64,000 nt of DNA from Mycolicibacterium setense (GTDB lineage Bacteria > Actinomycetota > Actinomycetes > Mycobacteriales > Mycobacteriaceae), in NCBI RefSeq assembly GCF_000805385.1, contig NZ_JTJW01000010.1, positions 806,001 through 870,000 of the forward strand, in the 5' to 3' direction. The stretch's first letter is position 1. Each line of letters opens with the position of its first letter. The notes under the pieces are model-generated. The model worked only from the letters and a program-made list of their open reading frames with translations. It was not told where the DNA came from and searched no databases. Positions 17,496 through 26,099 of the stretch are shown in pieces. The translations under genes and the position numbers were made by a program.

Positions 17496-18772
17496 CAGGC
17501 GACGTCCCAGGCCAGGCGCACACCGGAGAAGATCTGGCGCCGGATCGGATGGTCCCAGTTGCGGAAGCTGGGTCTCAGGATGTCGGCGGACACCGCCCAG
17601 GAGCCGCCGCGCAGGATCCGATAATCACCATCGAAGAACGGCTCGCTGTAGCGGTCGTAGACCATCGGGGTGAAGCCGGGCCATGGCCGCAGCGGGGAGG
17701 TGGTCCACTCCCAGACATCGCCCAACATCTGCTCGACGCCGTAGGCCGACGCCCCGGCCGGGTAGGCGCCCACCGGCGCGGGCCGACGCGATGCGCCGCC
17801 GAGGTTGGCCAGCGCTTCGGTGGGTTCGGATGCGCCCCAAGGGAATCGACGCCGGGCACCGGCTGCCGGATCCCAGGCACAGGCTTTCTCCCATTCGACC
17901 TCGGTGGGCAACCGGGCGCCGGCCCAGGCGGCGTAGGCCTCGGCTTCGAAGAACGTGACGTGCTGGACCGGTTCGTCGGCCGGGATGGTCTCGACATGGC
18001 CGAACCGGATCCGGGTGCCGTCCTGTCCCCAGAACTCGGGTGCGGTCAGACCCGCCTCCTGCCGATGCGCCCAACCGCGCTCCGACCACCACCGGGACTG
18101 CTGGTAGCCACCGTCGTCCACGAACTGGCGCCATTCACCATTGGTGACCGGCACCCGCCCGATACGGAAGGACGCCACGTCCACCTCATGTGCCGGGCGC
18201 TCGTTGTCCAGGGAGTGCGGTTCGGTCAGGTCGTCCACGCCGAGCACGAACGGGCCGCCCGGGATCAGCACCGAGGTGCCGGCCAGCCCGGGCCGGCCGG
18301 CGGGCAGCGCACTGCCGGTATCGAGCAGCGGCGGGCCCGACCGCAGGTTCAGGGCTTGCAGCATGGTCTCGTCGTGCTGGTTCTCGTGGCTGATCACGAG
18401 TCCGAAGTTGAACCCCGGGTCATCGGCGTCAAGGGAATCGAGGGCATCGAGCGCGCGCGACCGCACCGTCGCACAGTAGGTGCGCGCGTCGGTGGGCGGC
18501 AGCAGCGGAAGGGCGACCCGGCTGGCGCGTGAATGCACGAACGCGTCGTACAGCCGGTCCACCTCGGGATCGAGCATGCCGGGGCGGTCCGGGTTGCCCC
18601 CACGCAGCAGCCAGAGCTCCTCCTGCTGACCGATGTGGGCGAGGTCCCAGACCAGTGGGCTCATCAACGGGCTGTACTGCCGATGCAGTTCGGCATCGTC
18701 GAAGTCGACCAGGTGCAGGGTCCGTTCCCGCGCCCGGGTGAGCTGCTGCGCCAGCGTCTCGCGTGTGGTCAA
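17495..18772 (-). CDS. egtB: EgtB, iron-dependent sulfoxide synthase
   Basis: 425 residues. The N-terminal DinB-like part supplies the iron ligands (LAHIGQQEELW and HENQHDETMLQ, giving the His-x3-Glu-x-His pattern). The C-terminal formylglycine-generating-enzyme-like domain includes WEWTTSPLRPWPGF and RILRGGSWA. It joins hercynine to gamma-glutamylcysteine with O2. Start taken as TTG 18772, whose TTGA overlaps the egtA stop and matches the coupling seen at every other junction; the frame is open further upstream, but that part lies inside egtA. Confidence 0.93.
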   Translation of the reverse strand: MTTRETLAQQLTRARERTLHLVDFDDAELHRQYSPLMSPLVWDLAHIGQQEELWLLRGGNPDRPGMLDPEVDRLYDAFVHSRASRVALPLLPPTDARTYCATVRSRALDALDSLDADDPGFNFGLVISHENQHDETMLQALNLRSGPPLLDTGSALPAGRPGLAGTSVLIPGGPFVLGVDDLTEPHSLDNERPAHEVDVASFRIGRVPVTNGEWRQFVDDGGYQQSRWWSERGWAHRQEAGLTAPEFWGQDGTRIRFGHVETIPADEPVQHVTFFEAEAYAAWAGARLPTEVEWEKACAWDPAAGARRRFPWGASEPTEALANLGGASRRPAPVGAYPAGASAYGVEQMLGDVWEWTTSPLRPWPGFTPMVYDRYSEPFFDGDYRILRGGSWAVSADILRPSFRNWDHPIRRQIFSGVRLAWDVA

Positions 18773-20040
18773 AGCTCGCCCTTCACCAGTTGGCCCATCG
18801 CGGAAGCGATCCCATGACCCACCACCTGGTCCGCGAAATCGTCGGCCGGGCAGCGTCCCTCCTGGACCGAACGCGTCAACAGCGCCATCGATTCCGTCAG
18901 CTCTGCCGGAGCCCTCTCCGCCGCGGCAGAAACACAGGTGACGGCCGCATTCTGCAGCCGTCGATCGGCGAGCCCCGTCTGCGCCGCCCGGTCCCACGCC
19001 GTGGCCACCGGGGCTGTCGCCTCAGCGGCGATGGCGGCGGCCTCCGGATCGTCGAGCAGCATCGTCAACGTGAACACCACCGCGGGCCACAAGGCGTCGG
19101 GCACGCTGTCGAGGTAGCGGATCTCCAGCCACCGTCGGGGCCGCACCGGCGGGAACAGCGTGGTGAGGTGGTACTCCAGGTCGGCTTCGGTGGGGCGGCG
19201 GCCGCCGAGCACCGCGCGCCCGTCGGCCCAGTCCGCGAACGGAACCCAGTTGGTCACGGGCACCGCATCCGGAGTGTTGACGAGCATCACAGGTGCCCGC
19301 AGCGCATAGCGGGCCCAGTCGCTGGCCGGATCGTCGCTGTCAGCGCCCAGGATCGGCCCGCAGCGCGCGGAATCCAGCTGCCCCCATACCCGCTGCCGCG
19401 ATGACTTCCACCCGGTGAACCGCCCGCCCAGCATCGGTGAATTCGCGGTGATGGCGATCATCATCGGGCCGAGGGCGTGCGCCAGGCGTACCCGCTGCGC
19501 CCAGCCTTCGCGCGGTCCGGCGTCGAGATTCACCTGAACCGAGGCGGTTGACGTCATCATGGCCGCACCCGCCTCGGCCGATCCGCTGGCCGCGAAGAAC
19601 TGCTCCATCGCCCGGTAGCGCGGGCCCGGGTTCACCCGCCGGGTGGGCCGCACGGGATCAGCTCCGAGCAGCACCAGGTCCAGACCGCGACGTTCGAACT
19701 CAGCGCGCAGCACCGCCCGATCGGCCAGCAGCGCGGTGATCGCCGCCGATGGTCCAGCGGCGGGCGGGCCGGACAACTCGACCGCACCCCCGGGTTCGAC
19801 GGTGATCCGACTGCCACCGGGCAGCGCGGGTACCGATGCGATGACGTCGGCGAGTTCATCCCAGTCCGGACGGCGCAGCGGATTGTCGAGGTCGAAACAG
19901 TGCGCCTCGATTTCCAGGCCGACCTGGCCAACCGGCCCGTCATCCAGGCAGCGCGCTCCGATGAATGCCGCCGCGTGTTCGGCGCTGGCGAATTCGACGG
20001 GAGATAGGCGGGCCGCATCGGCCCTGACGGGTACGGCCAA
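18769..20040 (-). CDS. egtA: EgtA, gamma-glutamylcysteine ligase for ergothioneine
   Basis: 423 residues, GCS2/plant-type glutamate-cysteine ligase. Visible family motifs include VGLEIEAHCFDL (about residue 39 onward), FAASGSAEAGAAMMTSTASV (the substrate/ATP segment) and ARYALRAPVMLV. It makes gamma-glutamylcysteine for EgtB. Start: TTG at 20040, because GGGAGGGG lies about ten nucleotides upstream; the GTG at 20049 would touch that site. First gene of the operon; the 77 nt upstream hold the promoter, but I see no clear -10. Confidence 0.92.
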   Translation of the reverse strand: MAVPVRADAARLSPVEFASAEHAAAFIGARCLDDGPVGQVGLEIEAHCFDLDNPLRRPDWDELADVIASVPALPGGSRITVEPGGAVELSGPPAAGPSAAITALLADRAVLRAEFERRGLDLVLLGADPVRPTRRVNPGPRYRAMEQFFAASGSAEAGAAMMTSTASVQVNLDAGPREGWAQRVRLAHALGPMMIAITANSPMLGGRFTGWKSSRQRVWGQLDSARCGPILGADSDDPASDWARYALRAPVMLVNTPDAVPVTNWVPFADWADGRAVLGGRRPTEADLEYHLTTLFPPVRPRRWLEIRYLDSVPDALWPAVVFTLTMLLDDPEAAAIAAEATAPVATAWDRAAQTGLADRRLQNAAVTCVSAAAERAPAELTESMALLTRSVQEGRCPADDFADQVVGHGIASAMGQLVKGEL

Positions 20041-20117
20041 AGTAACCACCCCTCCCGGTCCTCACCGGTGCCGGACCATCCAGTTGTGTTCCATCATCCA
20101 GATCGGACCGACATGTT

Positions 20118-20759
20118 CTACTGCCCCAGCGTGTTCTGCATTGCCCCGGCCAGGACGTTGACCGCCGGACCGGCGTTGCCGGATTGGCACACCTTGGCTT
20201 GCAGCAGCACGTTTTCCCGTTTGCGGGTGGTGTTGAAACAGCGGCGGTCCGTACCGGCCTCTTGTTTCACCCAGTCGGCGTTGGTGTCGCTCGCCGCGCC
20301 GCCGGTGAAGGTCCACACCTCCGTGACGAAGTTGTCCAGGTGCATCGCGCTCGTCTGGCCCGAGCAGCCGTTGGTGCGGTCCACCACCCGATGAAACGCG
20401 CGGTCGGCGGCCTCCGGGTTGGCGAACACCCCGATCGCCTGCTTGACGTAATGGGCCTGGTCGTCGGCCGCGGTCTGGGTGGTGGCTCCGTTGAACGAGG
20501 CGAGATCCGGGTCGTTGAACACCTCGGGCAGGCCGATGTCTGCCCAGTTGTTGCACACCGGGTTCTCCACCGAGAAACCCTGGAAAGGGTTGGTGAACTG
20601 GGATTCCCACGTCATCGGAGCACCGATGATGTTGCCCACCGAGCCTTTGGGCATCACGGCATAGGACACGACACCAGGATCCGAGGGACGCGCACCAGCA
20701 GGTGCAGCCAACGCCAGGGCCAGACCGGCCAGCCCGAAACCGACAGTCAGGGCACGCAT
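20118..20759 (-). CDS. Exported sensor-domain (PknH C-terminal-like) protein, Rv3705c family
   Basis: 213 residues with a signal peptide (RALTVGFGLAGLALALAAPAGA). The mature part has four cysteines spaced as in PknH-type extracellular sensor domains (VCNNW, GCSGQT, RRCFNT, KVCQSG), likely two disulfides. Position next to egtA matches Rv3705c. Ligand and function unknown. An ATG at 20771 is an alternative start; neither has a strong ribosome-binding site. Confidence 0.8.
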   Translation of the reverse strand: MRALTVGFGLAGLALALAAPAGARPSDPGVVSYAVMPKGSVGNIIGAPMTWESQFTNPFQGFSVENPVCNNWADIGLPEVFNDPDLASFNGATTQTAADDQAHYVKQAIGVFANPEAADRAFHRVVDRTNGCSGQTSAMHLDNFVTEVWTFTGGAASDTNADWVKQEAGTDRRCFNTTRKRENVLLQAKVCQSGNAGPAVNVLAGAMQNTLGQ

Positions 20760-20776
20760 GGCCTCGATCATGCCAG

Positions 20777-21304
20777 TCAGTGCACCGTCCGCGTGCAATA
20801 GGTCCGCGCCGGAGACGGGTAGGGCCAGGCGTAGTGCCCCGTGTCGGCAGAGCAGGCTGAGCCGTCGCGCACATCCAGCCGTTGCGTCACCTGCACCGTC
20901 ACCCCGGGGCCGCGTTCAGAGCGTGCGGTGCAGTCGGCCAGCTCCACCATGCCCGCGGGCATGCCGAGCTCGTAGCAGTGGTTGGCGACCAGGTTGGGGA
21001 CCAGGCACAGCCGCGCGGTCGACGGATCGGCGGTATCGGCGGGCAGGTGTTGATATTCGGCGCTCGGGCAGGCTCCGGTGCCATCGGCGATGGCACCGAC
21101 GGTGTAGCTGGGGTCGACGTCGCACGACACCTCGGCGGCCCGGGTCACGTCGGGGTCCTCGGGAGTGGCGGCTGGGACGCTCACGCAATCACCCACCGCG
21201 AAGACCATGGCCGCGCCGCGCTCGGGTTCGGTGCCCGCCGCGCAGCCGGCGGCCAGCACCGGCACTGCGAGCAGTGCGGCAACCAGGAGCCGATTGCGGG
21301 TCAT
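20777..21304 (-). CDS. Putative lipoprotein, Rv3705A-like position
   Basis: 175 residues. The signal sequence ends in a lipobox (VLAAGC, Cys at about residue 21), so the protein is probably diacylated and anchored outside the membrane. The mature part carries several paired cysteines (DCVSV, VSCDV, GACPS, LCLVP, HCYEL, DCTA) suggesting disulfides. A septum-formation/DUF4190-like pattern is possible but I do not recognise it firmly. The ATG at 21304 was chosen because it opens the signal sequence; upstream codons lack one. It ends 17 nt before the Rv3705c-like start and may be cotranscribed with it. Confidence 0.75.
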   Translation of the reverse strand: MTRNRLLVAALLAVPVLAAGCAAGTEPERGAAMVFAVGDCVSVPAATPEDPDVTRAAEVSCDVDPSYTVGAIADGTGACPSAEYQHLPADTADPSTARLCLVPNLVANHCYELGMPAGMVELADCTARSERGPGVTVQVTQRLDVRDGSACSADTGHYAWPYPSPARTYCTRTVH

Positions 21305-21374
21305 GGTTAGCGAGAATCTCACGATTCCGGGTATCCCACCCACCGCTTCGGCTTACCTGGTCCGAAATGCCAGG

Positions 21375-21407
21375 CGCCCCGGCCACAAGGGGAAAGTGGC
21401 CGGGGCG
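21375..21407. terminator. Strong hairpin between the Fur-type gene and the lipoprotein gene
   Basis: Perfect 12-bp stem CGCCCCGGCCAC / GTGGCCGGGGCG around a 9-nt loop, just after the fur stop on the minus strand. It has no T-tract, the form often seen for mycobacterial terminators. Confidence 0.7.
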
Positions 21408-21427
21408 TCGTTGGGCTGCAGAGTGGT

Positions 21428-21865
21428 CTAAACGGAAGCGGAGGTCTGGCAATCTGCGCAGACACCCCAGAACACGACCTCGGCTTCGTCGACGGCGAAG
21501 CCGGCCAGGTCAGAGGGCTCCAGGCACGGAGTCTGCCCCACGGCGCAATCGACGTCGGCAACTACACCGCACACCCGGCAGACCAGGTGGTGATGATTGT
21601 CGCCGGCGCGGGTCTCGTAGCGGGCCGACGAGCCGGCGGGTTCGATACGACGCACCAGACCCGCGTTGACGCAGGCCCGCAGGACGTCGTAGACCGCCTG
21701 GGTCGACACCGCGCCGAGGTTCTCGCGGGCCAGGCCCGCCACATCGTCCGCAGTCGAGTGCGGATGCTCGGCCAGCGCCTGGAGAACCGCGACCCGCGGT
21801 GCGGTCACGCGCAGCCCAGCAGCCCGCAACAGGGCCTTGGGGTCGTGTTCATGCACCGTGGTCAC
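21428..21865 (-). CDS. Fur-family metal-dependent repressor (FurA-like)
   Basis: 145 residues. An N-terminal winged helix (AGLRVTAPRVAVLQALAEHPHSTADDV; STQAVYDVLRACVNAGLVRRI) is followed by the metal-binding part: DNHHHLVCRVCGVVADVDCAV with the HHH/CxxC signature, then WGVCADCQ, a second CxxC that should hold structural zinc. Closest by pattern to mycobacterial FurA, which normally precedes katG and senses iron/peroxide; no katG is adjacent here. A palindrome 20 nt upstream of the start may be its own operator. It lies between the Rv3705A-like and Rv3706c-like genes. Confidence 0.88.
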   Translation of the reverse strand: MTTVHEHDPKALLRAAGLRVTAPRVAVLQALAEHPHSTADDVAGLARENLGAVSTQAVYDVLRACVNAGLVRRIEPAGSSARYETRAGDNHHHLVCRVCGVVADVDCAVGQTPCLEPSDLAGFAVDEAEVVFWGVCADCQTSASV

Positions 21866-21884
21866 GGCTCCAGTATGCGCGCTC

Positions 21885-21901
21885 TTTGGAGTCAGTCCAA
21901 A
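21885..21901. promoter_or_regulatory. Palindrome TTTGGA-N5-TCCAAA, candidate Fur autoregulatory site
   Basis: Perfect 6+6 inverted repeat, 20 nt upstream of the fur start and between it and the Rv3706c-like gene. Position suggests autoregulation; the sequence is not tested here against a FurA matrix. Confidence 0.5.
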
Positions 21902-21915
21902 AAGGCGGGCTGTGA

Positions 21916-22368
21916 TTATGGTCGCGCGGGCGGTGCCGGTGTCGTCGGGGTCTCAGGACGTTCCGGGCCATTCCCTGGGCCATTGCCCGGGCCGGGCCCC
22001 CAACCGGGGCCTCCTGGGCCGAATGAGCCGGGGCCTCCGGGCCCGCCCGGCATCATGCCGTGCGGTGGTCCCATCCGCCCCGGTCCGCCATCTGGTCCGC
22101 CACGGTGAAACATCATCATGCCGCCGCGGTCGTGGCCGCGGTGGTGATGGCCGTCGCCACCGGCATGGGCGCCGAGGAAGAAGCCGGTACCGAACACAAC
22201 GGCGACGATGAATACGACGCCGGCGGCGATGCCCACCCACGCGAGCGCTTGCATCAGGCGGCTTGGCTTGTTCTCGGCGGGCGGGGCGACCACGGTTGCC
22301 GGAGCTGCTGCGACGGGCTCCGGCGCGGCCACTGGTTCGGTCGCAGGAGCGGGGGGTGTTTCAGTCAT
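21916..22368 (-). CDS. Pro/Gly-rich membrane-anchored protein with His/Met-rich segment, Rv3706c-like
   Basis: 150 residues. A Pro/Ala-rich N-terminus is followed by one hydrophobic helix (about residues 43-68, VGIAAGVVFIVAVVFGTGFFLG), then HAGGDGHHHRGHDRGGMMMFHRGG and a Gly/Pro/Met-rich low-complexity tail. The His and Met cluster could bind metal. It sits directly upstream of the Fur-family gene on the same strand, which fits but does not prove a metal link. Compositional bias makes homology searches weak. The position between Rv3705A- and Rv3707c-like genes matches Rv3706c (a proline-rich protein). Confidence 0.75.
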   Translation of the reverse strand: MTETPPAPATEPVAAPEPVAAAPATVVAPPAENKPSRLMQALAWVGIAAGVVFIVAVVFGTGFFLGAHAGGDGHHHRGHDRGGMMMFHRGGPDGGPGRMGPPHGMMPGGPGGPGSFGPGGPGWGPGPGNGPGNGPERPETPTTPAPPARP

Positions 22369-22444
22369 GACATGAGCATGCGAGCACTGCTGAGGTGCTG
22401 ATCAAGAATTGGCTGTGAATCAGCTTTGAAAGCCCCGGGAGCCA

Positions 22445-22488
22445 CCGCCCAGGTGGGTCAGCGCCGCCGCCCAAGTGGGTCAGCGCCG
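22445..22488. repeat. Two tandem 22-bp repeats in the gap before the DUF4185 gene
   Basis: Two adjacent copies that differ at one base (CCCAGGTGGG versus CCCAAGTGGG). They lie in the 196-nt gap 22369-22564, in which I see no gene. Confidence 0.8.
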
Positions 22489-22564
22489 CGCTTTCCACGC
22501 CACGGTTGCTCACACGCGCGAACCACAGCCCTGCGGTAGAAATCGGCGCGCAAGACTGTCGGTT

Positions 22565-23704
22565 CTACTGCTCCCACGGCTTGAACGGGTTCACCGCGTA
22601 CTGGATCACGCGATACGGGGCGCCGCCTCGAGCCATGGTGTTCCACTGGCTGACGAAGATCCGGACCTGATCCAGCGTCGATCCCGGTGAGATGTAACCG
22701 CCATAGGGCTGGGCCAGCTGATTGACCTCCGGCGGAGGCAACGTGTCGACCGGGTCGGGCCAGGCACTGGCGAACACCACGGTGGTCACAGGTGCGGTAC
22801 CCAAGCCGGTCGGGTCGTATGCGACCCGCACCTCCATGTTTCCGTTGGTGGCGTTGAAGTAGGACAGCACGGGCTTGCCGTCGATCTGCCGGATGCTCAT
22901 CTCCCCCACCCGGTCGGAGAACAACGGGGTCGGAGGCTTACCCCACCCGCCCGTCGAGGACCAGCCCTGCCAGCCGGCCCGGTCGGTGAAGGTCTTGGGG
23001 TTGGCGCGGTACAGGAACGGCGGGCTGCTGCGGTCGAAGTTGTTGGCCAGGATGTAGACCCACCCGCTGGGTGAATCCGGCGCCGGGACCGGGTCGTAGT
23101 AGCCGCTGATCTGAGACTGGGCCCCGCCCTGATACTTGGCGTCGCGTACCGAACCGGGCACTGTCGGCCAATTCGGCTGGGCCGCATCGGCTTTCACCAA
23201 CCGAGAACTCTGCGGACGGAGATCCTTGGTGGTGGTGACCATCATGTAGTTCTCGCGATTGATGGATATCACGCCGGCGGGCAACTGCGACGAACCGGCC
23301 GGCGCCGCGTCGGCCAGCAACGGCTTGTCCACACCGGTCACGCCCCGGTAGCGCACACCGCCGGCGTCTTCGATCGAATCGGCGTCGACGTGCAGAGCCA
23401 CCGGCGAGTACCACCCGCCGAAGCCCACGGCTTGCCCGGCGAAGCTGTCACCGCAGACCTGGAGCACCCGGCTGGGAAACTCCATGAACTCACACAGGTC
23501 GGTGGCGCCGATGCCGTAATCACGAGTGGGAGTGCCGGTTCCGGCGCTCGGCCCGATCCGCAGCACCTGGCCGGGGGCCAGCGGCGGGACCACCGGATCG
23601 CCGAACCCGAAGCCTGGGTTCGCACCTGCTCCCGGCACCGCCGAAATGGCATTCCAGCAGAGAAAGATCGAGAGAACGCCTGCTGGAATGCGGTTTCGGC
23701 GCAA
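22565..23704 (-). CDS. Secreted DUF4185 protein (GH183 endo-D-arabinanase family), Rv3707c-like
   Basis: 379 residues with an N-terminal signal (GVLSIFLCWNAISAVPGAGA). The DUF4185 beta-propeller pattern runs through the mature part (DLCEFMEFPSRVLQVCGDSF, VISINRENYMMVT, EMSIRQIDGKPVLSYFN, YGGYISPGSTLDQVRIFVSQWN). The DUF4185/GH183 family has been shown to include endo-D-arabinofuranases that cut mycobacterial arabinogalactan and lipoarabinomannan. A role in cell-wall arabinan remodelling is therefore likely by family membership, not shown by this sequence. Catalytic acids cannot be assigned by eye. It ends the run before asd, as in M. tuberculosis. Confidence 0.82.
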   Translation of the reverse strand: MRRNRIPAGVLSIFLCWNAISAVPGAGANPGFGFGDPVVPPLAPGQVLRIGPSAGTGTPTRDYGIGATDLCEFMEFPSRVLQVCGDSFAGQAVGFGGWYSPVALHVDADSIEDAGGVRYRGVTGVDKPLLADAAPAGSSQLPAGVISINRENYMMVTTTKDLRPQSSRLVKADAAQPNWPTVPGSVRDAKYQGGAQSQISGYYDPVPAPDSPSGWVYILANNFDRSSPPFLYRANPKTFTDRAGWQGWSSTGGWGKPPTPLFSDRVGEMSIRQIDGKPVLSYFNATNGNMEVRVAYDPTGLGTAPVTTVVFASAWPDPVDTLPPPEVNQLAQPYGGYISPGSTLDQVRIFVSQWNTMARGGAPYRVIQYAVNPFKPWEQ

Positions 23705-23709
23705 GGTGG

Positions 23710-24744
23710 TTACAGCTCGGCGGCCAGCAGTTCGGCGATTTGAATCGTGTTCAGCGCGGCACCTTTTCGCAGGTTGTCACCGGACACGAACAGGGCGAGA
23801 CCACGACCGTCGGGCACACCCGGATCCTGCCGGATCCGGCCGACCAATGACTCGTCGACGCCGGCGGCGGCCAGCGGAGTCGGCACGTCGACCAGCTTCA
23901 CTCCCGGCGCACCGGCCAGGAGTTCCTTGGCGCGCTCAACCGAAAGCGGCTGGGCGAACTCGGCATTGATCGACAGCGAGTGGCCGGTGAACACCGGAAC
24001 CCGCACACAGGTGCCGCTCACCAGAAGTTCGGGGATGCCGAGGATCTTGCGGCTCTCGTTGCGCAGCTTCTGGTCCTCGTCGGTCTCGCCGGAGCCGTCA
24101 TCGACCAACGAGCCGGCCAGCGGGATCACGTTGAACGCAATGGGTGCAACATATTTCACCGGCTCCGGGTACTGCAGAGCCGAGCCGTCGTGCACCAGCT
24201 GCTCGGCACCGTCGACCACCGCGCGCGTTTGCGATGCGAGCTCCTCGACTCCGGCCAGGCCACTGCCCGACACGGCCTGGTAGCTCGACACGATCAAGCG
24301 GGTCAGCCCGGATTCCTCGTGCAGCGGCTTGAGCACCGGCATGGCGGCCATGGTGGTGCAGTTCGGGTTGGCGATGATGCCTTTGGGGCGGACGCCGGCG
24401 TCACGCGTGAAGTTGACCTCGCTGACGATCAACGGGACGTCGGGATCCTTGCGCCAGGCCGACGAGTTGTCGACGACGACGGCGCCGGCCGCGGCGAACC
24501 GCGGGGCCTGCACGCGCGACATCGTCGCGCCGGCGGAGAACAGCGCGATGTCCAGCCCAGACGGATCGGCCGTCTCGCTGTTCTCGACCTCGATCTCCTG
24601 GCCGCGGAACGTCAGCTTCTTACCCTCGGAGCGGGCCGAGGCGAAGAACCGGACCGAGCTCGCCGGGAAGTTGCGCTGCTCCAGCAGGGTGCGCATGACC
24701 TGGCCGACCTGGCCGGTCGCACCGACAACGCCAATCGAAACCAT
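23710..24744 (-). CDS. asd: Aspartate-semialdehyde dehydrogenase
   Basis: 344 residues. Reduces aspartyl phosphate to aspartate semialdehyde for lysine/diaminopimelate, threonine and methionine. NADP site GVVGATGQVGQVM at the N-terminus; catalytic Cys in GIIANPNCTTMAAMPVLKPL (about residue 130); His/Arg in the CVRVPVFTGHSLSINAE segment. Its ATG follows the ask stop by one nucleotide, so asd and ask form an operon as in other mycobacteria. Confidence 0.97.
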   Translation of the reverse strand: MVSIGVVGATGQVGQVMRTLLEQRNFPASSVRFFASARSEGKKLTFRGQEIEVENSETADPSGLDIALFSAGATMSRVQAPRFAAAGAVVVDNSSAWRKDPDVPLIVSEVNFTRDAGVRPKGIIANPNCTTMAAMPVLKPLHEESGLTRLIVSSYQAVSGSGLAGVEELASQTRAVVDGAEQLVHDGSALQYPEPVKYVAPIAFNVIPLAGSLVDDGSGETDEDQKLRNESRKILGIPELLVSGTCVRVPVFTGHSLSINAEFAQPLSVERAKELLAGAPGVKLVDVPTPLAAAGVDESLVGRIRQDPGVPDGRGLALFVSGDNLRKGAALNTIQIAELLAAEL

Positions 24745-24745
24745 G

Positions 24746-26011
24746 TCAGCGCCCCGTTCCGCCGTAGACCACGGCCTCGTCTTCGCCGCCGAGGTCGAAG
24801 GCCTCGTGCAGCGCGCGCACAGCGGTGTCCAGCTCGGTGTCCTTCACCAGAACCGAAATCCGGATCTCGGAGGTCGAGATCAGGTCGATGTTCACGCCGA
24901 CCTCGGCCAGCGCCTCACAGAACTTCGCAGTGACACCCGGGTGCGACCGCATGCCCGCGCCGACCAGCGACACCTTGCCGATGTGATCGTCATACAGCAC
25001 CTGGCTGAACCCGATCTCGTCCTTGAGCGCGGTCAGCTTCTCCACGGCCGTCGGGCCGTTGTCCATCGGGCAGGTGAAGGTGATGTCGGTCCTGCCGTCC
25101 TCCACCTTCGAGATGTTCTGCAGCACCATGTCGATGTTCACGTCGGCATCGGCGACCGCGCGGAACACCTGGGCGGCATAGCCCGGTACGTCGGGCAGAC
25201 CGACGACGGTGACCTTGGCCTCCCCACGGTCGTGGGCTACTCCGGTCAGCAGGGCGTCTTCCATGGCGATGTCCTCGATCGATCCTTTGACGATGGTGCC
25301 GGGCTTGTCCGTGTACGACGAACGAACGTGAATCGGCACGTTGTACCGGCGGGCGTATTCGACGCAACGCAGCATCAGCACCTTGGCGCCGCACGCGGCC
25401 ATCTCGAGCATCTCCTCGAAGGAGACCGTGTGGAGGTGGCGGGCGTTGGGCACGATGCGCGGGTCGGCGGTGAAGATGCCGTCGACGTCGGTATAGATCT
25501 CGCAGACGTCGGCCTTGAGTGCGGCGGCCAGCGCGACGGCGGTGGTGTCGGAGCCCCCGCGGCCCATGGTGGTGACGTCCTTGCTGTCCTGGCTGACGCC
25601 CTGGAAACCGGCGACCAGCACGATGACGCCATCGTCCAGCGCGTCGCGCAGGCGGCCGGGGGTGACGTCGATGATCTTGGCGTTGCCGTGGGTGCCGGTG
25701 GTGACGATGCCGGCCTGCGATCCCGTGAACGAGCGGGCCTGTGCACCGAGGGACTCGATGGCCATCGCGACCAGGGCGTTGGAGATGCGCTCGCCCGCGG
25801 TGAGCAGCATGTCCATCTCGCGCGCCGGCGGGGCCGGGGAGACCTGACGGGCCAGGTCAAGCAGGTCGTCGGTGGTGTCGCCCATCGCAGAGACCACGAC
25901 GACAACATCGTTGCCGGCCTTCTTCGTCTCGACGATGCGCTCGGCCACGCGACGGATCCGATCGGCATCCGATACCGAGGATCCGCCGTACTTCTGTACG
26001 ACGAGCGCCAC
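24746..26011 (-). CDS. ask: Aspartate kinase
   Basis: 421 residues. Phosphorylates aspartate, first step of the aspartate family and of diaminopimelate. The kinase domain begins VVQKYGGSSVSDADRIRRVA and contains FTGSQAGIVTTGTHGNAKI; two ACT regulatory domains follow (about residues 260-421, VVGLPDVPGYAAQVFRAV and VSLVGAGMRSHPGVTAKFCEAL) for feedback control. Internal initiation giving a separate beta subunit is known in the family and possible here. Length is normal. Confidence 0.97.
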   Translation of the reverse strand: MALVVQKYGGSSVSDADRIRRVAERIVETKKAGNDVVVVVSAMGDTTDDLLDLARQVSPAPPAREMDMLLTAGERISNALVAMAIESLGAQARSFTGSQAGIVTTGTHGNAKIIDVTPGRLRDALDDGVIVLVAGFQGVSQDSKDVTTMGRGGSDTTAVALAAALKADVCEIYTDVDGIFTADPRIVPNARHLHTVSFEEMLEMAACGAKVLMLRCVEYARRYNVPIHVRSSYTDKPGTIVKGSIEDIAMEDALLTGVAHDRGEAKVTVVGLPDVPGYAAQVFRAVADADVNIDMVLQNISKVEDGRTDITFTCPMDNGPTAVEKLTALKDEIGFSQVLYDDHIGKVSLVGAGMRSHPGVTAKFCEALAEVGVNIDLISTSEIRISVLVKDTELDTAVRALHEAFDLGGEDEAVVYGGTGR

Positions 26012-26086
26012 TGTCTAACCCTTCAGAACGCTGGGAATGAGTCCCAAACAGGATAAGGGAGACGCGCACGCGATTTTCTCCGCCGG

Positions 26087-26092
26087 TAGCTT
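26087..26092 (+). promoter_or_regulatory. Leaderless-type -10 element (TAGCTT) of the nitroreductase gene
   Basis: TAGCTT lies exactly seven nucleotides before the GTG at 26100, with no Shine-Dalgarno in between, which decides the start of the next gene. Confidence 0.55.
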
Positions 26093-26099
26093 GGCTGAC

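Noticed and set aside
18773..18997. N-terminal extension of EgtB
   Set aside because: Lies inside egtA; the TTGA overlap gives a normal EgtB length.
20041..20049. GTG start for egtA at 20049
   Set aside because: It touches the GGGAGGGG site; TTG 20040 has normal spacing.
22445..22488. CRISPR-like array
   Set aside because: Only two adjacent 22-bp copies with no spacers and no cas genes.
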